From NCBI GenBank assembly GCA_005502775.1, contig SCNI01000030.1, positions 1 to 48,215 on the forward strand: 48,215 nt of DNA, written 5' to 3'. Origin of the DNA: Microbacteriaceae bacterium 3FA27C10. Its GTDB lineage: Bacteria > Actinomycetota > Actinomycetes > Actinomycetales > Microbacteriaceae. The notes under the pieces were generated by a model. It saw nothing but the letters and a program-made list of their open reading frames with translations, had not been told where the DNA came from and searched no databases. Position 1 is the stretch's first letter; every line of letters starts with the position of its first letter. Below, one piece after another: positions 1-7,787 of the stretch. Both the position numbers and the translations under genes were made by a program.

Positions 1-36
1 AGACGGGGGTTCAGGATGCGTGGGTAGCATTCGGGT

Positions 37-1644
37 ATGAGTGGGGGACGGGCGGAGTCGCTGGTGCGGCGCACCGCGGCGGGAGCCGTGCGCGGGGCGC
101 GTGAGGGAGACGTGCTCAGCTGGAAGGGCATCCCGTTCGCCGCGGCGCCGGTGCGCGACCGCCGCTTCCGCCGGCCGATCGCGCCGGCGCCGTGGCCGGA
201 GCTCCGCGACGCGAGCGGATACGGTCCGATGGCGCCGCAGCGCATCCTGAAGTCGATGGAGGTCGATCCGGCCATCGGCCTCAGCGAGGACTGCCTCACC
301 GTCAACGTGTGGGCCCCGCTCGGAGCCGCTGCGGCCGCGGCCGCAGGCCGGCCCAAGCCCGTGATGGTGTGGATCCATGGTGGCGGCTACTTCCAGGGCT
401 CAACCGGCCAGCGCTTCTACGACGCCCGCCACCTCGCCGCGAACGGCGACGTCGTCGTGGTCACGGTGAACTACCGCCTCGGCGCGCTCGGCTTCGTCGA
501 CTTCTCGAGCTTCTCGCCGAGCACCGGCGACTCGAGCTTCGGGCACGGCTTCGACTCCAACGTGGGCCTGCGCGACCAGATCTTCGCCCTCGAGTGGGTG
601 CGCGACAACATCCGTGCCTTCGGCGGCGACCCCGGCGACGTCACGCTGTTCGGCGAGTCGGCGGGCGGTGCCTGCGTGATCGCGCTCATGGCCTCGCCGC
701 TCACCTCCGGACTGTTCCACCGGGCCATCGCCCAGAGTGCCCCCGTCACCTCGATATACGGACAGGAGCGCGCCGCCACGGTCGCCGCCCGCTTCCTCGA
801 CATCGTCGGAATCGCGCCCGGGCAGGCCCAGAAGCTGCGCGACCTCGACCCCTTCGACCTCGTCGACGCGGGCGCCGAGCTGATCCACGAGGTGTCGTCG
901 CAGGTGCCGGGCACGCTCGCCATGGCGCCGGTGCAGGGCGACGACGTGCTGCCCGACTACCCGCTGACCGTCTTCCGCGAGGGCCGCGCGCCCGCCATCC
1001 CGCTCATCATCGGCACCAACCACGACGAGTCGTCGTTCTTCAAGCTGATGCGCTCGCCGCTGCTGCCCATCACCACCGAGTCGGTGGAGCGGATGTTCGT
1101 GGAGATCGCCAACGACCGCCCCGAGTTCGAGGGAGCGGGCGAGCGCATCACCGGCGCCTACCCGGGCTACCCGCGGCGCCGCGCGCCCGCCGAGATCTCG
1201 CGCGACGCGGGGTTCCGGATGCCGTCGATCTGGCTGGCCGAGGCCCACAGCCGTTTCGCGCCCACCTGGATGTACCGCTTCGACCACGCCACTCCGCTGC
1301 TGCGAGTGACCGGGATCGGCGCCACCCACGCGGCCGAGCTCGCCTACGTCTTCGGCTCCTTCGCGCCGTGGGGTCGCGACCTCGTGTTCCGCCTCGGCGG
1401 CCGGGCCGAGGCGGAACAGGTGTCCCGGCGCATGCAGGCGCGCTGGCTGGCCTTCGCGCACGGGCGTGCGCCCGACGTTCCTGCTCCGGAGGCGAGCGAG
1501 GCCGGCTCAGCCGCCGTGGAATGGCCGGTCTACGACGAGTCGAACCGCAGCACCCTCATCATCGACCGCGACGACGCCGTGGTGCTCGACCCCGACGCGG
1601 AGATCCGCGAGGCCTGGGGCCCTGAGATCCTCGCCTTCCGCTAG
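37..1644 (+). CDS. Type B carboxylesterase/lipase family protein
   Basis: A 535-residue alpha/beta hydrolase of the carboxylesterase type B family, which hydrolyses carboxylic esters; the natural substrate cannot be read from sequence. The oxyanion-hole motif HGGGYF is at residues 114-119, the EDCL motif near 84, the nucleophile elbow GESAGG with Ser208, the acid residue Glu331 in GTNHDES and the catalytic His431 in ATHAAEL, so the triad is complete. No signal peptide is visible, so the enzyme is probably cytosolic. The ATG at 37 lies 6 nt after a TAGCAT -10 element at 25-30, which points to a leaderless transcript. Length is typical for the family. A perfect 18-bp palindrome follows the stop codon directly. 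Confidence 0.9.
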   Translation: MSGGRAESLVRRTAAGAVRGAREGDVLSWKGIPFAAAPVRDRRFRRPIAPAPWPELRDASGYGPMAPQRILKSMEVDPAIGLSEDCLTVNVWAPLGAAAAAAAGRPKPVMVWIHGGGYFQGSTGQRFYDARHLAANGDVVVVTVNYRLGALGFVDFSSFSPSTGDSSFGHGFDSNVGLRDQIFALEWVRDNIRAFGGDPGDVTLFGESAGGACVIALMASPLTSGLFHRAIAQSAPVTSIYGQERAATVAARFLDIVGIAPGQAQKLRDLDPFDLVDAGAELIHEVSSQVPGTLAMAPVQGDDVLPDYPLTVFREGRAPAIPLIIGTNHDESSFFKLMRSPLLPITTESVERMFVEIANDRPEFEGAGERITGAYPGYPRRRAPAEISRDAGFRMPSIWLAEAHSRFAPTWMYRFDHATPLLRVTGIGATHAAELAYVFGSFAPWGRDLVFRLGGRAEAEQVSRRMQARWLAFAHGRAPDVPAPEASEAGSAAVEWPVYDESNRSTLIIDRDDAVVLDPDAEIREAWGPEILAFR

Positions 1645-1646
1645 GG

Positions 1647-1664
1647 GTACTGCCCGGGCAGTAC
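1647..1664. promoter_or_regulatory. Perfect 18-bp palindrome, possible repressor operator
   Basis: GTACTGCCCGGGCAGTAC is self-complementary over all 18 bases and begins two bases after the carboxylesterase stop codon. With no loop, it looks like a dimeric-repressor operator (TetR-type operators often have this form) rather than a terminator. No TetR gene lies in the window, so the assignment is an inference. Confidence 0.35.
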
Positions 1665-1669
1665 AGCTA

Positions 1670-1742
1670 GGGCGGGTCTGACGATTCGGCGGGCGCCGCG
1701 GCGCGCCCGGATGGCGCGCTCGTGGCGTCGTCAGACACGCCC
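1670..1742. terminator. Long hairpin between carboxylesterase and TRIC-type gene
   Basis: The arms at 1670-1684 and 1728-1742 are complementary over 15 bp with one mismatch, and the loop contains a second GC-rich inverted repeat (CGGGCG/CGCCCG). There is no T tract. It may act as a terminator or be an extragenic palindromic repeat. Confidence 0.4.
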
Positions 1743-1782
1743 TGGTTCCCGCCGGGGAGCAGCGCCATGCGAAGATCGGTGC

Positions 1783-2460
1783 ATGGTGGCCGAGCAGTTC
1801 GAGATCCCGATGTGGCTCGATCTCGCGGCGACCGCGCTCGGCAGCGTCCAGGGCGCCATGTTCGCGGCCCAGTTCAAGGACAAGCGGCTCGACCTGCTCG
1901 GCGTCGGCCTCATCGGCGTGGTCAACGGCTTCGGCGGTGGTGTCATCCGCGACCTGCTGCTCAACCAGGTGCCGGCCGCGCTGCAGTCGAACTGGTACAT
2001 CCCCGTGGCCATCGCCGCCGCGCTCGTCGGCATGCTGCTCGAGCGCCTGTTCTCGCGCCTGAACGTCGTGATCACCGTGCTCGACGCGGTGAGCCTCGGG
2101 CTGTTCTGCGCCATCGGGGCGAGCAAGGCGCTGTCGATGGGCTTGCCCGTGGTGCCGTCGATCTTCGTCGGCATCGTCGCGGCCGTCGGCGGCGGCATGC
2201 TGCGCGACATCCTGCTCGGGATGCCGATCGGCGTCATGCACGTCGGCTCGCTCTACGCGGTGGCGGCCGGGGTGGGCGCGGTGTTCCTGGTGGGCGCCGT
2301 CGCGTCGGGGGCGAACATCACGGTGGCCGGGGTGATCTGCGTGATCGCGACCGCCGTCATCCGTCTGCTGGCCGTGCGCTTCGGCTGGAGCTTGCCCGAG
2401 CAGCGCACCATCAGCACCCTCCGCCGCCTGCGTCGGCAGCGTTCCGGCACGGCCGAATGA
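1783..2460 (+). CDS. TRIC (trimeric intracellular cation channel)/UPF0126 family membrane protein
   Basis: A 225-residue polytopic membrane protein with the two internal repeats of the UPF0126/TRIC family. Each repeat carries a glycine-rich signature followed by a charged pair: GGGVIRDLLL in the first half and GGGMLRDILLG in the second. About seven hydrophobic segments are visible. Eukaryotic and prokaryotic TRIC proteins are potassium-permeable channels; the physiological role of bacterial members is poorly defined. The ATG at 1783 is preferred because it starts just before the first hydrophobic repeat; an in-frame upstream start at 1711 would add an Arg-rich extension that is probably not translated. 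The next gene starts 185 bp downstream. Confidence 0.8.
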   Translation: MVAEQFEIPMWLDLAATALGSVQGAMFAAQFKDKRLDLLGVGLIGVVNGFGGGVIRDLLLNQVPAALQSNWYIPVAIAAALVGMLLERLFSRLNVVITVLDAVSLGLFCAIGASKALSMGLPVVPSIFVGIVAAVGGGMLRDILLGMPIGVMHVGSLYAVAAGVGAVFLVGAVASGANITVAGVICVIATAVIRLLAVRFGWSLPEQRTISTLRRLRRQRSGTAE

Positions 2461-2645
2461 ACGTTTGCGGGCCCCGCCCCGTTGACCCCAAGTAGAGGCC
2501 GCCGACGCTCTCGGAGTCGCCTTCGGCAGTCACAGCCGGTTCATAGGCGGCTCGAAGAGGCCGGATGGCCGCGCTCGCTAGCGTCGAAACCGTCGGCGCC
2601 CAGCGCGCGACCGAGACCATCACCACGACACGACAGGGAACTGCC

Positions 2646-3134
2646 ATGACAACTCGCCAGAAGAAGCTCGCCCTCGCCACGATGACCGGTGTCTCCCTCT
2701 CCGTCGCCCTCGCGGGCTGCGCCACCACCAGCGGGAGCACCGCCGCCGACGCGGAGACGGCACCGACAGTCTCCTCGACGGCCGCAGCGAGCCCGTCGGC
2801 CTCGTCGAGCGCCTCGGCGGCGGCCGGCAGCTCGTCGAGCACCTACAAGGACGGCGAGTACTCGGCCCAGGGCCAGTACATCTCACCCAACGGCCAGGAG
2901 ACCATCGACGTCTCCCTCACCCTCGCCGGCGACATCATCACCGCCGTCACGGTGACGCCCGACGCCACCAACCCCACCGCCGTCTCCTACCAGACGCAGT
3001 TCGCCGACGGCATCGCCGCGGTCGTGGTGGGCAAGGACATCGACGAGATCTCCGTGTCGCGCGTGGCCGGTTCGAGCCTCACGAGCGGCGGCTTCAACCA
3101 GGCCGTCGACGCCATCAAAGCGGATGCCTCCTAG
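2646..3134 (+). CDS. FMN-binding domain lipoprotein
   Basis: A 162-residue secreted lipoprotein. A basic N-terminus and hydrophobic segment lead to the lipobox LAGC with lipidated Cys25, followed by a Ser/Ala-rich linker (about 26-62) and one FMN_bind domain (about 66-160). In this family ApbE attaches FMN to a Ser/Thr in a [S/T]GA[S/T] motif; the corresponding stretch here reads VAGSSLTSGGFN, so the acceptor would be a serine or the following threonine, and GSS replaces the usual GAT. The ATG at 2646 has an AGGGAA-like ribosome site. It overlaps apbE by 11 nt, and a membrane flavoreductase gene follows, so the protein probably accepts electrons outside the membrane. Confidence 0.87.
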   Translation: MTTRQKKLALATMTGVSLSVALAGCATTSGSTAADAETAPTVSSTAAASPSASSSASAAAGSSSSTYKDGEYSAQGQYISPNGQETIDVSLTLAGDIITAVTVTPDATNPTAVSYQTQFADGIAAVVVGKDIDEISVSRVAGSSLTSGGFNQAVDAIKADAS

Positions 3135-4098
3135 GGCTTCCGCGACCGCCATCGCTCCCGTGACCGCGACCCCGTCGGCCGGGGCCGCGCCCGGACTGGG
3201 GTCCGCGCCCGCCCGCCTCGACTTCGAGGCCATCGGCACGAGTTGGCAGATCGAGACCCCGGCCGAGCTCGGCGACGCGGTGCGCGGGGTGGTCGCCCGG
3301 CGCATCGAGGACTTCGACGCCGTCTATTCGCGGTTCCGCGCCGACTCCCTCGTCACGGCGATCGCCTCGGCGCCCGTGGGCGGCTCCTTCACCTTCCCGC
3401 CCGACTCCGCTCACCTCTTCGACCTCTACGACCGACTGGTGACGGCCACGGGCGGGGCGGTCGACCCCTTGGTGGGCCGCGAGCTCGAGCTGCTCGGCTA
3501 CGACCGCGACTACAGCCTGCGACCGGTCGCGGCCGCCGAACGCGGGGGAGCGGGGCCGGATGCCGGGGGCCGCGCATCCTGGGTCGCCGACATCCGCCGC
3601 GAGGGTCTCACCCTCTCCACCACCCGCCCCGCCGTCATCGACGTCGGGGCCGCCGGCAAGGGCTACCTCGTCGATCTCGTGGCCGGTGTGCTGCGCGAGC
3701 ACGGGATCTCCGAGTTCGTGGTCGACGCGAGCGGCGATCTGCGGCACGAAGGGCCGGAGGCGATCCGGGTCGGCCTCGAGCATCCGCTGGCCGCCGGACA
3801 GGCGATCGGCGTGGCCGAGCTGCGCGGAGCCTCGCTGTGCGCCTCGGCGAGCAACCGGCGCGCCTGGGGTGACGGGCTCCACCACATCCTCGACGCGCGC
3901 ACCGGCAACCCGGCGCGCGAGGTGATCGCGACCTGGGTGGTGGCAGCCGACACGGCGCTCGCCGACGGGCTCGCGACCGCGCTCTTCTTCACCGGCGCCC
4001 ACCGCCTCGCCGACACATTCCATTTCAGCTATGTACGCATGTATGCCGACGGGCGAGCCGAGATCTCGCGCGACTTCCCAGGAGAACTCTTCACATGA
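3124..4098 (+). CDS. apbE: FAD:protein FMN transferase (ApbE family)
   Basis: A 324-residue ApbE-type flavin transferase, which moves FMN from FAD onto Ser/Thr of a target protein using Mg2+. Family motifs occur in order: FDAVYSRFR near the start, VDPLVGRELELLGYD, the VIDVGAAGKGYLVD nucleotide-binding stretch, VVDASGDLRH, and the C-terminal HHILDARTGNPA followed by AADTALADGLATALFF, which holds the metal-binding region. DARTG replaces the commoner DPRTG. I see no convincing Sec, Tat or lipoprotein signal, so its location relative to its exported target is unclear. It starts inside the FMN-binding gene (11-nt overlap) and its stop overlaps the next start as ATGA, so the three genes are translationally coupled. 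Confidence 0.88.
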   Translation: MPPRASATAIAPVTATPSAGAAPGLGSAPARLDFEAIGTSWQIETPAELGDAVRGVVARRIEDFDAVYSRFRADSLVTAIASAPVGGSFTFPPDSAHLFDLYDRLVTATGGAVDPLVGRELELLGYDRDYSLRPVAAAERGGAGPDAGGRASWVADIRREGLTLSTTRPAVIDVGAAGKGYLVDLVAGVLREHGISEFVVDASGDLRHEGPEAIRVGLEHPLAAGQAIGVAELRGASLCASASNRRAWGDGLHHILDARTGNPAREVIATWVVAADTALADGLATALFFTGAHRLADTFHFSYVRMYADGRAEISRDFPGELFT

Positions 4099-5621
4099 TC
4101 GCTCGAATCGACACCCTGCTCGGGCGTGTCACGATGTATCGCTTGATGGCGCTGGTGCTCGGGGCGCTCGCCGTGGTCGCCCTGATCGCCGGCGCCGTCG
4201 GGCAGCTGTTCTACACGCCGCTGCAACTCGGGCTGAGCCTGGTGGTGGCGATCGCGGCCACGATGGTGTCCAGCTGGGTGTTCGCGCTGGCGTTCCGCGC
4301 GCGGGCGCATCTCGAGTCGTCGCTCATCACGGGGCTGCTGGTGTTCTTCGTGTTCCTGCCCACCGCGTCCCCGCAGGGGTTGCTGCTGCTCGCGCTCTCG
4401 GGCGTCGTGGCGTCGGCGTCGAAGTTCGTTCTGGCCGTCCGCGGTCGGCACGTGCTCAACCCGGTGGCGGCGGCAGCGGTGATCATGACCGTCACCACGC
4501 TGAACCTCTCGGGCTGGTGGGTGGCGAACCCCGCGATGCTGCCCTTCGTGGCGGTGGGAGCGCTGCTCGTGCTGTACCGCACCCGGCGCCTCGCACTCGG
4601 CCTCACCTTCGTGGTGATCTCGGCGGCCATCGTCACCGTGCGCCTGGTGGCCCTCGGGCAGCCCGTGCTCGACTCGCTCTGGCTCGCGCTCGGGTCGTTC
4701 CCGATCGTGTTCCTGGCCGGATTCATGCTGAGCGAGCCGCTCACCCTGCCGCCGAGGCGCTGGCAGCAGCTCGCGGTGGCGGCGATCGTGGCGGTGCTGT
4801 TCTCGGTGCCGTTCTCCTTCGGGTCGGTGTACTCCACGCCCGAGATCGCGCTCGTGGTGGGCAACATCGTGGCCTTCGCCTTCGGGCAGCGGCGGAGCAT
4901 CCGGCTTCGCTATCTCGGCACCCGCTCGCTCACGCCTTCGAGCGCCGCCTTCGACTTCGAGCCGGCGGCGCCGCTGCGGTTCCGGGCCGGGCAGTACCTC
5001 GAGCTGACGGTGCCGCACCGCGGGGTGGACTCGCGCGGGTCGCGGCGCATGTTCAGCATCGCGTCGCCACCCGCCGATGCGGCGCCGGCGGGTGCGCAGC
5101 TGGTGAGCGTGGGCATCAAGCTCTCGCAGCCCTCGAGTTCGTTCAAGAAGGCGCTCGTGTCTCTCGAGCCGGGCGCGGTGGTGCGGTCCACCTGGGTGGG
5201 CGGCGACTTCCTGCTGCCGTCCGATCCCACCGTTCCTCTCGTGCTGGCGGCCGGCGGCATCGGCATCACCCCCTTCGTCAGCCAGCTCGCCGAGCGCTCG
5301 CGCGGCGGCAGCCGTCCGTCGGATGTCGTGCTCGTCTACTCGGTGTCGGCCCCCGACGAACTCGCCTACGCCCCCGAACTCTCGGCAGCCGGCATCCGGG
5401 TGCTCGTCGCCGCCCCGGCCCTGCCGCCGTCGTTGCCCGAGAACTGGGAGTACCTGGGCCCCGGCCGGCTCACGGCGGAGGCGCTCGGTGCGGCCATCGG
5501 CGACCTCGCCTCGCGTCGCGCCTACGTCTCGGGCCCTCCCGGCTTCGTCGACCACGTCGCCACCCAACTCCGCCGCGCCGGCGCCCATCGCATCCGCACC
5601 GACCACTTCTCGGGCTACTAG
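4095..5621 (+). CDS. NqrB/RnfD-like membrane domain fused to ferredoxin-NADP reductase-like domain
   Basis: A 508-residue two-part protein. Residues 1 to about 270 form roughly nine membrane segments resembling NqrB/RnfD: GRHVLNPVAAA matches the family GKHxxNPAA motif, and FMLSEPLTLPP matches the FMxTDPxTxP motif. No SGAT flavinylation motif is visible in the membrane part. Residues about 280-508 are a ferredoxin-reductase module with FAD-binding RRMFSIAS (Phe320-Ser321), NAD(P)-binding GGIGITPF (387-394) and a late SGPPGF motif. The likely role is to oxidise cytosolic NAD(P)H and carry electrons through the membrane to the flavinylated lipoprotein encoded two genes upstream. It overlaps apbE by 4 nt and is convergent with the photolyase gene. 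Confidence 0.85.
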   Translation: MIARIDTLLGRVTMYRLMALVLGALAVVALIAGAVGQLFYTPLQLGLSLVVAIAATMVSSWVFALAFRARAHLESSLITGLLVFFVFLPTASPQGLLLLALSGVVASASKFVLAVRGRHVLNPVAAAAVIMTVTTLNLSGWWVANPAMLPFVAVGALLVLYRTRRLALGLTFVVISAAIVTVRLVALGQPVLDSLWLALGSFPIVFLAGFMLSEPLTLPPRRWQQLAVAAIVAVLFSVPFSFGSVYSTPEIALVVGNIVAFAFGQRRSIRLRYLGTRSLTPSSAAFDFEPAAPLRFRAGQYLELTVPHRGVDSRGSRRMFSIASPPADAAPAGAQLVSVGIKLSQPSSSFKKALVSLEPGAVVRSTWVGGDFLLPSDPTVPLVLAAGGIGITPFVSQLAERSRGGSRPSDVVLVYSVSAPDELAYAPELSAAGIRVLVAAPALPPSLPENWEYLGPGRLTAEALGAAIGDLASRRAYVSGPPGFVDHVATQLRRAGAHRIRTDHFSGY

Positions 5622-5646
5622 CTCCCCCCGCGGGGGGCGGGGGGAG
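5622..5646. terminator. GC-rich hairpin between convergent genes
   Basis: CTCCCCCC at 5622-5629 pairs with GGGGGGAG at 5639-5646 immediately after the flavoreductase stop. The photolyase gene ends on the other strand at 5662, so the hairpin may terminate both. No T tract. Confidence 0.45.
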
Positions 5647-5661
5647 GGAGGGGGAGCCGGG

Positions 5662-7065
5662 TCAGCGGATGGTCGCGTAGGCGTCTAGGGCAGCGCGGCG
5701 GGACTCGGCGAGGTCGACGATGGGCGCGGGGTAGGCCTCCGTGCCGAATTCGGGCACCCAGCGGCGGATGTAGGCGGCATGCGGGTCGAACTTCGACGCC
5801 TGCAGCTCGGGGTTGAACACCCGGAAGTACGGCGCCGCATCCGGCCCCGACCCCGCCACCCACTGCCAGTTGAGCGCGTTGGAGGCGGGGTCGGCGTCGA
5901 CCAGCGTGTCCCAGAACCACCCCTCGCCCACCCGCCAGTGCACGCGCAGATTCTTCACCAGGAACGACGCCACGACCATCCGCACCCGGTTGTGCATCAC
6001 CCCGGTGTGCCAGAGTTCACGCATGCCGGCGTCGACGAGCGGGATACCGGTGCGCCCCTGCTTCCAGGCCTCGAGCTCGGCCTCGCCCGGCGTCGCCCAC
6101 GGGAAGCCGTCGAACTCGGAGCGCATGTTCTCCGTGGTGATCGACGGCAGATGGAACAGCAGGTGGTAGGCGAACTCGCGCCACACCAGCTGGCGCAGGA
6201 AGGCGGATGCGCCTTCCGCGTCACCCCGATGCCCCGCCCGGTGCCGGTCGACGGCGTGCCACACCTCGAAGGGGCTGATCTCGCCGAAGCGCAGATGCGG
6301 AGAGAGGCCGCTCGTGCCGTCCTCGGCGGGGAAGTCGTGCTCCTCGGGGTAGGCGCCGATGCCGCTGCGCAGGAAGGACTCGAGCCGGCGGTGCGCGCCC
6401 GCCGAGCCGGGCTCCCAGCGCTCGCGGAGCCCCGCGGCCCAGTCGGGGCGCGTGGGCAGCAGCCCCCAGCTGTCGAGCTCGTCGCTCGGCACGCGCCGGT
6501 GGTGGAGCGGGGCGCCCGAACCCGCGCCGGCCGCGGTCCCCGAGTCTGAACCGGGCACGGGCAGCGGATGCCGCGGCTCCGGCCGCCCGAGAACCGCCCG
6601 GTGGAACGGCGTGAACACCTTGTACCACCCGCCCTGGCCGGTCTGCACGGTCCAGGGCTCGGCGAGCACCGAGCCCTGGAAGCTCGCGACCTCCACGCCC
6701 TCCGTCCGCAGCGACGACTTGAGCGCCGTGTCGATGGCCCGCTCGGCCTCGCCGTAGCGGCGGTTCCAGAGCACCGCGGCGGCATCCGTCTCACCGACCA
6801 GCTCGCGCACCACGCGCTCCGCGGGACCGCGTCGCAGCGTCAGTGCGAGCCCGATCTCGCGCAGCTCGGCAGCCAGCGCCGTCAGGCTTCCGTGCAGCCA
6901 CCACCGTGACGCGCCGCCGAGCGGTCGCACACCTTCGCTCTCCTCGTCGAGCACGTACAGGCACACGATCGGTCCGCCCCGCCCCGCAGCCGCGTGCAGC
7001 GCCGGGTTGTCGCGCACCCGCAGGTCGTCGCGCAACCACACCAGGGTCGTACCGAAGTCACTCAC
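5662..7065 (-). CDS. phr: Deoxyribodipyrimidine photolyase (class I cryptochrome/photolyase family)
   Basis: A 467-residue photolyase, which repairs UV-induced cyclobutane pyrimidine dimers by light-driven electron transfer from FADH-. The N-terminal alpha/beta antenna domain opens with TTLVWLRDDLRVRDNPAL. The FAD-binding domain carries SGLSPHLRFGEISP, the QLVWREFAYHLL region, GIPLVDAGMRELWHTGVMHNRVRM and the highly conserved ALNWQWVAGSGPDAAPYFRVFNP block. Length is typical. The GTG at 7065 starts four residues before the conserved core; a TTG at 7077 in the same frame is the alternative. A MarR gene lies upstream in the same orientation, separated by a palindromic repeat, so phr probably has its own promoter. 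Confidence 0.92.
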   Translation of the reverse strand: MSDFGTTLVWLRDDLRVRDNPALHAAAGRGGPIVCLYVLDEESEGVRPLGGASRWWLHGSLTALAAELREIGLALTLRRGPAERVVRELVGETDAAAVLWNRRYGEAERAIDTALKSSLRTEGVEVASFQGSVLAEPWTVQTGQGGWYKVFTPFHRAVLGRPEPRHPLPVPGSDSGTAAGAGSGAPLHHRRVPSDELDSWGLLPTRPDWAAGLRERWEPGSAGAHRRLESFLRSGIGAYPEEHDFPAEDGTSGLSPHLRFGEISPFEVWHAVDRHRAGHRGDAEGASAFLRQLVWREFAYHLLFHLPSITTENMRSEFDGFPWATPGEAELEAWKQGRTGIPLVDAGMRELWHTGVMHNRVRMVVASFLVKNLRVHWRVGEGWFWDTLVDADPASNALNWQWVAGSGPDAAPYFRVFNPELQASKFDPHAAYIRRWVPEFGTEAYPAPIVDLAESRRAALDAYATIR

Positions 7066-7127
7066 CCTCTCAGTCAACCCCGCCGCGGGCGTCTCCGCGC
7101 CCCTCCTGTCCCTCCTGCCCCTCCCGC

Positions 7128-7184
7128 AGCCTCGTCACTTTCGGCTCGAAACAGCGCCCGTTTTCAGCCGAAAGCGACGAGGCT
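7128..7184. repeat. 57-bp palindromic intergenic element
   Basis: Arms at 7128-7146 and 7166-7184 are complementary over 19 bp with one mismatch, and GAAA/TTTT extends the pairing towards the loop. It lies between the MarR gene and photolyase on the minus strand. It could terminate marR transcription or be a dispersed palindromic repeat. Confidence 0.55.
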
Positions 7185-7223
7185 ACGAAGCGAGCAGAGG
7201 CGGAGGCGGGCATGGCGCGACCC

Positions 7224-7667
7224 TCACTTGGCGGCGACGCCGACACGGAGCTTGTCGCAGAGGCGGGCGAGCTCGTCGAGCTCGTCCGGGGACAGGCATC
7301 CGCTCATGTGCGCGGTGATGGACTCGGCGTGGATGACCGCGGCCTGCCGGTACACCGTCACGCCGTGCGAGGTGAGCGCCACGAGGGTACCGCGGCCGTC
7401 GCTCGGGTCGTCGTGCTTCTCGAGGATGCCGCGCCCCACCAGGCGATCGACCAGCCGGCTGATCGAGGGCTGGGTGAGGAGCACCTTCTCGCCGAGATCG
7501 CGGATGCGCAGGGTCTTGCGCGGCTGGATGAAGAGGTTGAACAACACGTCGTACTCGTTGAGCGAGACGATGTCGGTGGGGAACTCGGAGGCGAGTTGAC
7601 GCATCACGGTGACCTGGGCGCGGAACAGCGATTCCCAGGCGGCGACGGGCGAAACATCCGGTGCCAT
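7224..7667 (-). CDS. MarR family transcriptional regulator
   Basis: A 147-residue MarR-type regulator. The winged helix-turn-helix runs from LRIRDLGEKVLLTQPSISRL through the recognition helix RLVDRLVGRGILEK to the wing DPSDGRGTLVALT. The flanking N- and C-terminal helices are those of the MarR dimerisation region. Members repress or activate small regulons and usually respond to phenolic or other small aromatic ligands. The ATG at 7667 is chosen because GGAG lies 5 nt upstream; an in-frame ATG further out would add 12-16 residues. It is 120 bp downstream of the amidohydrolase gene in the same direction, so the two may share a transcript and the amidohydrolase could be a target. Confidence 0.86.
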   Translation of the reverse strand: MAPDVSPVAAWESLFRAQVTVMRQLASEFPTDIVSLNEYDVLFNLFIQPRKTLRIRDLGEKVLLTQPSISRLVDRLVGRGILEKHDDPSDGRGTLVALTSHGVTVYRQAAVIHAESITAHMSGCLSPDELDELARLCDKLRVGVAAK

Positions 7668-7787
7668 CTCAACTCCAGACACTCGAGGAATGGTGGAATT
7701 CATTCTGGCACGCACCCGTTCGCGGGGTGCCGTCCGGCGGCGGATGCGCCCCGCACCGTCGCTGCGGGTTCCCGCGGCGAATCGCGC

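Noticed and set aside
4029-5606. 525-codon minus-strand open frame opposite the flavoreductase gene
   Set aside because: Highly repetitive Arg/His/Glu composition typical of antisense frames in GC-rich DNA; no recognisable domain.
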